Source: DASCNA01 sp036011305
Lineage (GTDB): Bacteria; Verrucomicrobiota; Lentisphaeria; Victivallales; GWF2-38-69
Reading direction: 5' to 3'
Length of the DNA stretch: 51,170 bases
NCBI GenBank assembly: GCA_036011305.1
Contig: DASCNA010000025.1
Span: forward strand, 1 to 51,170
In this document: positions 8,450-15,645 of the stretch, piece after piece
How positions within the stretch are numbered: position 1 is the stretch's first letter
Layout of the letters: each line of letters opens with the position of its first letter
Translations under genes and position numbers: made by a program
Notes under the pieces: model-generated
Seen by the model: the letters and a program-made list of their open reading frames with translations, nothing else
Database searches by the model: none
What the model was told of the DNA's origin: nothing

Positions 8450-9407
8450 ACTGCCCTCTGTTTCCAATAAATACAGTGGAGGAAAAAGTCCTCTGATTTT
8501 TTATTCTGTAACGGTATGCAGGAGTTTGATTTGATTCAGATTTATTTTTATTATTAATATTTTCTATGTATGGATTTAAATTAATTCTATCATTTTCGGG
8601 AATCAAAGATACCCATTTATTCCATGAATCTTTATCCATTAATGAGAGTGATACATTTATGGAATAAGGAGGAGCTGAATAGGAAACATTTTCTTCATTT
8701 GACCACGTGTCATCTAAATTAAGACTGTTATAATTTGAAAGGTTATATTGTGTGGAAGTATTATTTTTAGGTATTTGTGCTGGAATAACATCACCGGTTC
8801 TGTCATAGCATGTGAAGCTTAGATTAGTGACATAGGGAATTAATTTCTGATAACTTTCAGAAGAGTTTGAGTTTGCGGTAAAAGCATTATTTGCATTGCC
8901 GTAGCTAACTTTATTGCCACTTTTGCTGCTAAAAAAATTCCATTTACTATTTGTTCTTTTTGAAGTCATATTTCCCGTTATGCTTCTTCTTAACCATCCG
9001 TTAAGGTCTTTATCAGTTTGGCTTGTTCCGTCATAATAGTAATTTTGGTATTTTATTTCATATAAATCTGAAGTACAGATATCATTTGGCGTTACAGGCG
9101 TTGAACTGACAAAAGCAATTAGTTCATTTCTGTATGCTTTCCAGGCTGTTTGCTTTTGAGGGTTGCAATGCCAGAAAGGGGCATAATTACTGTCATCTCC
9201 GTAGTAAACACACTGTAAATCTCTGGTTATCATATTGAGTGCAATTCTTGCATTCAGGGAGCTGTTCTGCTGATCACTGGCAAATTGCCAAACTTTTTGA
9301 GATGTATTCAAAAACTGCATAGAAATCAGTACAACCAATGATAAAACACCAAGAGAAATCATTAATTCTAATAATGTAAAAAATCTTTTTTTGATGCGCC
9401 TAATCAT
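8439..9407 (-). CDS. GspJ/PilW-like pseudopilin
   Basis: A 322-aa type II secretion/type IV pilus-like pseudopilin. The N terminus MIRRIKKRFFTLLELMISLGVL has a basic leader and the FTLLE motif with Glu at +5, followed by a hydrophobic helix. Downstream, ARIALNMITRDLQCVYYG resembles the segment after the helix in GspJ/PilW proteins. The residue before the presumed cleavage site is Phe instead of Gly. The globular domain is Ser/Asn/Tyr-rich and not otherwise recognised. It starts 23 bases after the GspI/PilV-like gene and its end overlaps the GspK-like start, so it is an inner member of the same operon. Confidence 0.8.
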   Translation of the reverse strand: MIRRIKKRFFTLLELMISLGVLSLVVLISMQFLNTSQKVWQFASDQQNSSLNARIALNMITRDLQCVYYGDDSNYAPFWHCNPQKQTAWKAYRNELIAFVSSTPVTPNDICTSDLYEIKYQNYYYDGTSQTDKDLNGWLRRSITGNMTSKRTNSKWNFFSSKSGNKVSYGNANNAFTANSNSSESYQKLIPYVTNLSFTCYDRTGDVIPAQIPKNNTSTQYNLSNYNSLNLDDTWSNEENVSYSAPPYSINVSLSLMDKDSWNKWVSLIPENDRINLNPYIENINNKNKSESNQTPAYRYRIKNQRTFSSTVFIGNRGQYDL

Positions 9408-9430
9408 CTATAATACTTATGTTCTATATT

Positions 9431-10366
9431 TTATGAATTTTTATTGTTTTTATTTTTCCCGTTGTGCTTGTTCTTTTCTTTGTTTTTCTTGCTGTCCTTG
9501 TGGTTGTTATTTCCATTGTTATTCTTGTCGTCATTGTGTTTATTGGTATTGTTTTGTGATTTTTCATCATCAATAGAACCAGATTGGTCATGTCCTGAAT
9601 TAGGACCTCCATGGCCGCGGCTTGGATTACTTACATCAACTCCGTCTTTATTGTTGCCATGTCCCTGATTGTTTTTGCAAGAATACCATTTATTATACCA
9701 TTTTGCCCATTTCCACTGCATTTTATTCCACCACCAATTTTTATTATGACCTTTTCCGTTATTGTATGTTTCGTTAGGATTTGGGTTAAATACTTCAAAA
9801 TAATATTTCTCAACAAAACGGTCTTTATATTGTTTAACAAGCGGCCATGAAGTTTCAATATTAATACCAGCGATATTATTGTTATCTTCAGGCCAGTCGT
9901 TGAAATTAGTTTGCTCTTTATTCTTTTTTCTATCTATTGCAGATTCCCATATTAATATCTGAGCTGAAAATCCGCTTAAACTGTCTGTCCCTATTTTTAT
10001 TCCGTATATTCCATCATTCGGTGAATTAGTTGGATTATATATATTTCCTTCAACAGCATTGCCCCAGTTATCTGTATTCATAATTACGTTTTTCTGTTTA
10101 TCCGTTTTGGGTCTGCTGTCTGGAATTGTATTAAGAAATGACTGCCAATCAGCATAATCACTGCTAAGTTGTGATTCTCTCGTAATATATGCATACATAT
10201 CATTTACAGACACAGCTGAATAATTTTCTCCAACAGAGTAATTCGTTTCATTGAGCCCTGCAGGGAAAAGGCTGATTATTGAAGTTATGCCGATTGCTAA
10301 AATGCTTAAAGAAAGGAGAAGCTCAATTGTAGAAAAGAAATGTGATTTTTTTTTAATCCGAACCAT
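9431..10366 (-). CDS. GspI/PilV-like pseudopilin with Trp/Lys patch and Asn/Lys tail
   Basis: A 311-aa pseudopilin. Its leader MVRIKKKSHF is followed by FSTIELLLSLSILAIGITSI and FPAGL, a pattern close to PilV/GspI proteins. The residue at -1 is Phe, not Gly. The body includes SYSVGENYSA-type helix continuation and a domain rich in Trp and Asn. Around residues 205-230 there is an extraordinary Trp/Lys-rich patch (NWWWNKMQWKWAKWYNKWY). The last ~80 residues are low-complexity Asn/Lys/His/Asp, probably disordered. The start overlaps the GspH-like stop by 14 bases, so translation is likely coupled. The tail's composition is odd, but its reading frame is open through the whole gene. Confidence 0.75.
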   Translation of the reverse strand: MVRIKKKSHFFSTIELLLSLSILAIGITSIISLFPAGLNETNYSVGENYSAVSVNDMYAYITRESQLSSDYADWQSFLNTIPDSRPKTDKQKNVIMNTDNWGNAVEGNIYNPTNSPNDGIYGIKIGTDSLSGFSAQILIWESAIDRKKNKEQTNFNDWPEDNNNIAGINIETSWPLVKQYKDRFVEKYYFEVFNPNPNETYNNGKGHNKNWWWNKMQWKWAKWYNKWYSCKNNQGHGNNKDGVDVSNPSRGHGGPNSGHDQSGSIDDEKSQNNTNKHNDDKNNNGNNNHKDSKKNKEKNKHNGKNKNNKNS

Positions 10367-11036
10367 ATGAAACTCTGCCGGTGTAGTTATCTACGGTTAT
10401 ATTAATGTAATTATCAGTTTCTTTGGGAGTAAAATTAAATTGTGGATTAGGAGCTGGGGTGTTTGGAGGAGTTGTGTCATCTGCAGCATAAGTATAGTTA
10501 CCGTTTCCTACAATTATTATTTTTCTACTGCCTTCACAGTCTCCAGTTGGTTTAAAAATAATTCCTTTTAATGGTGGATTTGTGGAGAGTATGACTTTTG
10601 ACGTGGGAGCGGTAATATCGGTATAAATATTAGACTCAAAATTTTTTGAAAACTTTGTAGGGTGAGATACTGATGAAGCTTGTATTCCTCTCAAAACTGT
10701 TCCATTAGGAAGGTAGTCCCATTTTTCATCTGGTACCCAGCTTTGAAACACATTGCTGCCATCGACGATACAGGGTCTGTATGATCTAAATTTATATCTA
10801 CTGCTTATAGCTTCATTATTTGTGATAAAAACTAGCGCTGTATATTCTCTGTTTGTAATTGCATAAGCACGAACTGCATTTAGCTTTGAGCCGATAGTTC
10901 GTGCAGCTATCTCAACACTCTGCCCCTTTGTCATTTTTAAAAAAGCGGGAAGAGATATACTGAAAATTATTACTATTATGGCAATGACAACCAGCAGTTC
11001 TATCAGTGTAAATTTTTGTCTAAATTTATAATTCAT
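10353..11036 (-). CDS. GspH-like pseudopilin
   Basis: A 227-aa pseudopilin with leader MNYKFRQK and the motif FTLIELLVVIAIIVIIFSISLP, Glu at +5. It continues with ARTIGSKLNAVRAYAITNREYTALVFI, a hallmark of GspH/FimT-type minor pseudopilins, in which a helix leads into a beta domain. The residue before the cleavage point is Lys, not Gly. It overlaps the next gene by 14 bases (stop TAA inside the start region of the GspI/PilV-like gene). About 120 bases separate it from the GspG-like gene upstream, so a separate promoter is possible. Confidence 0.82.
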   Translation of the reverse strand: MNYKFRQKFTLIELLVVIAIIVIIFSISLPAFLKMTKGQSVEIAARTIGSKLNAVRAYAITNREYTALVFITNNEAISSRYKFRSYRPCIVDGSNVFQSWVPDEKWDYLPNGTVLRGIQASSVSHPTKFSKNFESNIYTDITAPTSKVILSTNPPLKGIIFKPTGDCEGSRKIIIVGNGNYTYAADDTTPPNTPAPNPQFNFTPKETDNYINITVDNYTGRVSYGSD

Positions 11037-11157
11037 TTCTAATTTGTTGTTAGTTGATTGTGTTTATACAGATTATAATCGAATTGAGACTCAATTTAAG
11101 TTCAAATTATCTATATTTTAAAATAATTTATCACTAACTCGAAATTCGGTATTTAAA

Positions 11158-11652
11158 TTATTTCCAGGAATAAACTGTCTCATTATTTCCATCGGTAGTA
11201 GTTATAAATACTGTACCGTAAAGTGTTCCATCCGGACCAGTCAACTCATCATTATAGTCTGTATCCATATAAATTTCATACTTGCCGTCCCATGGATTAA
11301 GATATCCGTTAGTGGTATATTGGTCAGGAACATCAAGAAATCTTATATGTCTTGTGTTCTCATAATCTGAGTCACCACCCGTCTTAATTACATCAGTTAG
11401 TAATGCCATAAGATTGTCATATTCTGTTCCAGTATCTGCATTGTCCCAATTCTCAGGAACAGGCAAAACACCATAAGTTGATTCATAGGATTTTATGGCT
11501 GTTATTATTGAATTCATCTCTGCTTTGGCCTGAGTCTTCCTCGCTTTCTCTCTAACTGATGACAGTGTAGGCAATAAAATAGCCACCAATATAGAAATTA
11601 TAGCAATAACAGTTATTAACTCAATTAAAGTAAACCGTACTCTGTTCTTCAT
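11158..11652 (-). CDS. GspG-like major pseudopilin (copy 2)
   Basis: A 164-aa GspG-like pseudopilin. From Met at 11652 it reads MKNRVRFTLIELITVIAIIS, then TLSSVREKARKTQAKAEMNSIITAIKSYESTYG, the typical GspG helix and start of the globular domain. The C-terminal part has LNPWDGKYEIYMDTDYNDE, similar to the GspG calcium-site region (PWG.PY...D..). I prefer ATG 11652, with GGGTGA just upstream, over an in-frame TTG at 11664. The position before cleavage is Arg. A heptamer-period repeat lies immediately upstream. With its neighbour it gives the cluster two candidate major pseudopilins. Confidence 0.85.
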   Translation of the reverse strand: MKNRVRFTLIELITVIAIISILVAILLPTLSSVREKARKTQAKAEMNSIITAIKSYESTYGVLPVPENWDNADTGTEYDNLMALLTDVIKTGGDSDYENTRHIRFLDVPDQYTTNGYLNPWDGKYEIYMDTDYNDELTGPDGTLYGTVFITTTDGNNETVYSWK

Positions 11653-11662
11653 GACTTCACCC

Positions 11663-11701
11663 AATTAACAATTTATAATTAACCATTAACAATTATTTTA
11701 A
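11663..11701. repeat. Heptamer-period repeat between two GspG-like genes
   Basis: On the + strand this is a run of TTAACAA, TTTATAA, TTAACCA and TTAACAA, strictly 7 bp apart. It fills most of the space between the two GspG-like genes and shares its units with the copies at 12360-12404 and 17791-17825. Confidence 0.8.
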
Positions 11702-11705
11702 TTTT

Positions 11706-12257
11706 CTACTTATTAAAATTAGTTATATCGTCTCCTTTTCCAAAGTCGTCTGCATCACTGCTGTCATCCCCATACCTTCCATCTTTTCCTAAAGAACATA
11801 TATCAAACATTGTAGTATTAAATTCTCCTGGATTTCTATAGATGATAGGCCTTCCCCATGCATCTACGAAATATGAACTGCTGGTGCCTGGATTCTCAAT
11901 AATTCCATTTCCCTTAAATGTTTCATAACTGAAATGTTTAATAAATTCAGTATCTATGCTTGAAGGGGAAGAAGTGTTAAATTTTAGGACATTATCTTTC
12001 ATATTATCATAAGTAATTGTTGTATTCAGTGGATTTTTAAATGCGTCTGAAGGTTCTTGAAAATAATATCCTGTTTCAAGTTTATATGCCTGCATGGCAA
12101 TTGAGAGCTGTTTGACTGTAGTTTCTGTCTTTGTGTTTGTATTACTATCACCGATCAATCCGTAAACACCTATTGTTATTCCAGCCAGAATTGCAAGTAT
12201 AACAAATACAGCCATAAGTTCAATGAGTGTAAATAATTTATATTTCTTCATAGTCAT
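11706..12257 (-). CDS. GspG-like major pseudopilin (copy 1)
   Basis: A GspG-like pseudopilin of about 183 aa. After MTMKKYKL comes FTLIELMAVFVILAILAGITIGVYG, the pilin-type helix with Glu at +5. Then KTETTVKQLSIAMQAYKLETGYYF matches the GspG pattern, and YFVDAWGRPIIYRNPG is the GspG-type W-G-RP-Y motif near the C terminus. The -1 residue is Leu, not Gly. The start is uncertain: in-frame ATGs lie at 12251, 12257 and 12293, none with a clear ribosome site; the shorter leaders look more like prepilins. It is the first gene of the - strand pseudopilin cluster and is divergent from the secreted peptidase-like gene. Confidence 0.82.
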   Translation of the reverse strand: MTMKKYKLFTLIELMAVFVILAILAGITIGVYGLIGDSNTNTKTETTVKQLSIAMQAYKLETGYYFQEPSDAFKNPLNTTITYDNMKDNVLKFNTSSPSSIDTEFIKHFSYETFKGNGIIENPGTSSSYFVDAWGRPIIYRNPGEFNTTMFDICSLGKDGRYGDDSSDADDFGKGDDITNFNK

Positions 12258-12359
12258 AATTTTAAAGCTATTAAATCTAATTGAATTAATCATATTTTAT
12301 CATAATTTCTATATTTTATGACTACATGTAAGAACATAAATTCAAAAAAACATCCAATG

Positions 12360-12404
12360 CAATTAACAATTAACCTTTTATAATTAATCATTAACAGTAA
12401 ATAA
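12360..12404. repeat. Heptamer-period repeat in divergent intergenic region
   Basis: Units TTAACAA, TTAACCT, TTTATAA, TTAATCA and TTAACAG follow one another at 7-bp spacing, just before the secreted peptidase-like gene at 12412. The repeat lies in the divergent promoter space between that gene and the pseudopilin cluster. No clear promoter is separable from it by eye. Confidence 0.78.
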
Positions 12405-12411
12405 TGGATTT

Positions 12412-14013
12412 ATGATGATTAATTATAATAAAATTTTTCTTGTAGTATGTTTATTATTACTAAGTACGTATGGCTTCGGAGAAGATACTGTATTAAGTTT
12501 GGGCAAAAGAAGAAAAATACCATCGATAGGAATGTCGATAAGGACTTTTTCGGGTTTACAGAGTAATCCAATTCAGTTTCCACATTCTTACAGTTTGAAA
12601 AACGGCAAAGGAAAAGTTTACCAAACCAGCGAATTATGGCGTTACAAGCAGTATTTAGGTTCATGGAAAAACGATCTTGCTCAAGTCATAATTAGTGAAA
12701 TGTCTATTTCAGTTCCTAAAAATAAATCTCTGTATACATCAGGAAAGAACAAGTATTTGACTCCAAATGCAAGATCTGTGAGCTGGTCGAAGAATGAAGT
12801 CGGAGAATGGTTGAATTATTATATGGGGAGTGTGCTTTCGAGTGGCAAATTATTATTCAGCACATCTTATGGATTAAAGGTCACAGAGTATAAATACAGT
12901 GGTAGTGATGAAGAAAATAGAACATTTTTATACAGTATTGAAGCAAAAAGAGGCGTGAAAAAAATTATTTTTATTCAATTCAAAGTTAAATCTTCTATTA
13001 AAATTAAAAAAATAAAATCTTTAATCTATAAATCTTTGAAAAGTATAAGATTCTATAGAATGGGAAAGGAAAGTAAGACATACAATGAAGGCAGAAACTC
13101 TAAATATAAAAACAGTTCTTCAGAATATAAAGATGCACGAGATAGAGTTTTACAGAATATAAAAAATTTAAAAAACTGGTGGTATCTTGATTCAGGAAAT
13201 TTTATTCTAGTTACTAATGTACCCAGTAAATCTAAAAAAGATATTTATAAAATTAGAAAACAGCTGGATCAACTCTCTAAGCTTTATTCACTTTTTTATA
13301 AAAGAAAATCTAATGCAAAAGTCGTTAACGTTGTAAGGATTTTTAATGAACGCAGTGATTATATACGCTATGTTGGAGAAGATAAAAAATGGACCGGTGG
13401 CTTGTGGATGCCTGGCAAGAAAGAACTTGTTATTTCTCCTGTTATTAACAGTAATAATAACGAACAGCTGAAAAACAGAATTACTGTATTAAATCATGAA
13501 GCTTTTCATCAATACATACATTTTGCGGCAGATGAAGTGCAACCTGGGCCATGGTTTAATGAGGGAAATGCTGCTTTTTTTGAGGAGATAGAGTTTAAAA
13601 GAGGAAAAGCCGATATTTTACCTGCAAAATATCAGGCTAATCTTATTAATATAATTAAAGGCGGTAAAACTCCTGATATTAAGGGGTTGCTAAATATGAA
13701 CTATGAAGAGTTTTATAGCGGTTCTTCTACGCAGGATAACTACACCCTTGCCTGGGGAGTTGTATATTTTCTAAATAAAGGCCTTCCATATATTAAAAGC
13801 AGATATGCTTCTTCTTACTCAAAAATACTGCCTATCTATTACAAAGAGTTGATAAGAACACAGGATAACAACAAAGCTACGGCCAAAGCCTGGAAAAATA
13901 TCAATATGAAGCAGTTTACAGAAGACTTTGTAAAATTTTACAACAGCAGTTCGATGCTTAGAAAAGCAGAGAACTATAACATTGTAAATAATCGTATAAA
14001 AGGAAGACGATAG
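12412..14013 (+). CDS. Exported DUF1570-like putative zinc metallopeptidase
   Basis: A 533-aa exported protein. Residues 1-24 form a signal peptide (FLVVCLLLLSTYGFGED). The C-terminal half has NHEAFHQY (His362-Glu363-x-x-His366) followed by WFNEGNAAFFEE, giving an HExxH-x17-E arrangement with Glu384. This is a gluzincin-type zinc site like that of DUF1570 proteins, which are common in Planctomycetes and relatives. The N-terminal ~230 residues, with many Ser/Lys/Tyr, are not recognised. It is divergent from the pseudopilin operon and could be one of its export clients, but that is only a positional guess. Proteolysis is predicted from the motif and not otherwise shown. Confidence 0.72.
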   Translation: MMINYNKIFLVVCLLLLSTYGFGEDTVLSLGKRRKIPSIGMSIRTFSGLQSNPIQFPHSYSLKNGKGKVYQTSELWRYKQYLGSWKNDLAQVIISEMSISVPKNKSLYTSGKNKYLTPNARSVSWSKNEVGEWLNYYMGSVLSSGKLLFSTSYGLKVTEYKYSGSDEENRTFLYSIEAKRGVKKIIFIQFKVKSSIKIKKIKSLIYKSLKSIRFYRMGKESKTYNEGRNSKYKNSSSEYKDARDRVLQNIKNLKNWWYLDSGNFILVTNVPSKSKKDIYKIRKQLDQLSKLYSLFYKRKSNAKVVNVVRIFNERSDYIRYVGEDKKWTGGLWMPGKKELVISPVINSNNNEQLKNRITVLNHEAFHQYIHFAADEVQPGPWFNEGNAAFFEEIEFKRGKADILPAKYQANLINIIKGGKTPDIKGLLNMNYEEFYSGSSTQDNYTLAWGVVYFLNKGLPYIKSRYASSYSKILPIYYKELIRTQDNNKATAKAWKNINMKQFTEDFVKFYNSSSMLRKAENYNIVNNRIKGRR

Positions 14014-14018
14014 AAAAA

Positions 14019-14085
14019 TTACTAATCTAATATTTGATTAGTAAGTTCCGAACTGCGAATTAAAATTGTTCGCAATTCGGATTTT
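14019..14085. terminator. Paired hairpins between convergent genes
   Basis: Two hairpins lie between the stops of the peptidase-like gene and the MFS gene. The first has a perfect 9-bp stem, TTACTAATC with GATTAGTAA (8-base loop). The second pairs CCGAACTGCGAA with TTCGCAATTCGG, 12 bp with one mismatch, followed by ATTTTAT. They probably act as terminators for both converging transcripts. The T-run is short, so efficiency is uncertain. Confidence 0.65.
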
Positions 14086-14102
14086 ATATTATCACAATGA
14101 TT

Positions 14103-15404
14103 TTAGCTGACACTTGCAGGTATTTTTATTTTTTGTGAAAGAGCTATAGGTTTACAATTTGTCTCTTTAATAAAAAGCAGACATATAAATGCAACGACTA
14201 CAGCTACTAAAAACGAATAGTGAGCCATGCTCATTGCTGACAGGTCTTTGGTCAGATAGCTGGCGATTAAAAGATGATGGTTTTTATAGAAATAAGGCAT
14301 CAAAGCACCTGGGACCACATTCAGCAGTGACATACCTAAAAATAGGATAGTGTTTGCAAATGCAATTGCTGTTCCGACAAAATGAGGGTCAGAGTTCTCT
14401 TTAATAAGTGAGAAGCCGATGGATACATTATTAGAGAAGAGGCCTAGAAAGAACATTACAACAAATACAACTGGAGTTGAAAGGTCTACTGGCTGAAGAA
14501 CAATTATTAAACAGATAAACAGGCCTATGCATATACCGTATCCTACAGGTTTACGTTTACCTATTTTTTCTGAAACCCATCCTGATAAAGGAGCGCCGAT
14601 CGCTATGCCTGCCAGGCAGACAATACTTATTAAAGAAGTTGTTTTAGCTGATAATCCGTATAATTGCTGATACTGAATATTCCAAAATGTATAAAATGCC
14701 AGCATTGAACCGTAAACTAAAGCAGTCATTAGCGCGGCTAATACAATTTGGCGATTACAAATTGCCACGTATATACCTTTCCATATATTTTTTTTGTTTT
14801 CTGGAGCTGTGTCAACTTTATCAAGTTTAACTCCTTTAGGATAATCTTTTATCAACAGTAGTATCATGATCGTAATTATTATTCCTATAAAACCTGAAAT
14901 AATAATTTGAGAGTTGGCAATAGCTAATGAAGGAATAATTGATACAATTAAAAAACCGATTAAAGCTGCTATAAGACCATTGGTTCCTGAAGTTAATCCT
15001 GTTGCTACAGAGAACATTTTCGGTGGAAACCATCTGGCATTTAATATGACTGCTCCAACGAATGAAAACGATGAGCCGGCTCCCATGATAACTGCTGCAA
15101 GATAAGCCATTGAAAGCGAGTGAGCAGTTCCAAGAAGAAACAGAGGTGCAGTAATAAGTATAGCTCCCACGAACAGAACATATTTTACACTAAATTTATC
15201 AAGAATTAATCCTGCCGGAATCTGCATGCAGGCATAAACTAAAGTATATACAGCAATAACTTTACTTACATCATTGGCTGTTACGGAATAAGACATTGAA
15301 ATTTCTTTTGTCGCCATCCCGAATAAGATATTGATAAATAGCTGAAATGCTACCAATAGTGTTGCTGCGCCCCAAATAATCCATGCTTTCTTAGAATAAC
15401 TCAT
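14103..15404 (-). CDS. Major facilitator superfamily transporter
   Basis: A 433-aa inner-membrane carrier with about 12 hydrophobic segments. The loop between helices 2 and 3 shows QIPAGLILDKFSVKYVLFVGA, matching the MFS motif G-x-x-x-D-x-x-x-x-R/K. The second half repeats it as APLSGWVSEKIGKRKPVGYG. Arg/Lys-rich cytoplasmic loops fit the positive-inside rule. The substrate cannot be assigned; the N-terminal type resembles uncharacterised MFS carriers related to metabolite antiporters. An AGGGAGAG ribosome site lies just before the ATG. Its promoter region contains the unusual inverted repeats at 15522-15603. Confidence 0.88.
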   Translation of the reverse strand: MSYSKKAWIIWGAATLLVAFQLFINILFGMATKEISMSYSVTANDVSKVIAVYTLVYACMQIPAGLILDKFSVKYVLFVGAILITAPLFLLGTAHSLSMAYLAAVIMGAGSSFSFVGAVILNARWFPPKMFSVATGLTSGTNGLIAALIGFLIVSIIPSLAIANSQIIISGFIGIIITIMILLLIKDYPKGVKLDKVDTAPENKKNIWKGIYVAICNRQIVLAALMTALVYGSMLAFYTFWNIQYQQLYGLSAKTTSLISIVCLAGIAIGAPLSGWVSEKIGKRKPVGYGICIGLFICLIIVLQPVDLSTPVVFVVMFFLGLFSNNVSIGFSLIKENSDPHFVGTAIAFANTILFLGMSLLNVVPGALMPYFYKNHHLLIASYLTKDLSAMSMAHYSFLVAVVVAFICLLFIKETNCKPIALSQKIKIPASVS

Positions 15405-15521
15405 AACTCTCCCTCAGGTTTATGTTTTGACCTTAATCTTTAGTTTAATTATTGATATTTTACATGATATAAAAATATGCCTTTTGTTCAACACGAAGAT
15501 TAAAATAGGTAAATAAAAAGG

Positions 15522-15603
15522 TTTGACAAAGAAAAAATTAATTTATTATTGTCAAAATTCTTGCACAACAGGTTTTTTCTTGACAAAAAACTCACTGTGC
15601 AAG
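15522..15603. promoter_or_regulatory. Two consecutive inverted repeats upstream of MFS gene
   Basis: TTTGACAA (15522-15529) is mirrored by TTGTCAAA (15549-15556). Directly after, CTTGCACA (15560-15567) is mirrored by TGTGCAAG (15596-15603), enclosing a nearly complementary TTTTTT/AAAAAA inner stem with TTGAC in its loop. The block lies between the NCS2 stop and the MFS start, both on the - strand. It could be an operator array for the MFS promoter or a structured 3' end of the NCS2 transcript. The lack of a T-run after it on the - strand argues against a simple terminator. Confidence 0.55.
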
Positions 15604-15645
15604 AGAGAAAGGATTGTTGTAAAATCTTACTATTTTGTGAATGCC

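Noticed and set aside
9424..9612. Small Thr/Lys-rich frame overlapping the end of the GspI/PilV-like gene
   Set aside because: Its composition (repeated TT-R/K) is the out-of-frame reading of the low-complexity AAT/AAG tail; no ribosome site of its own.
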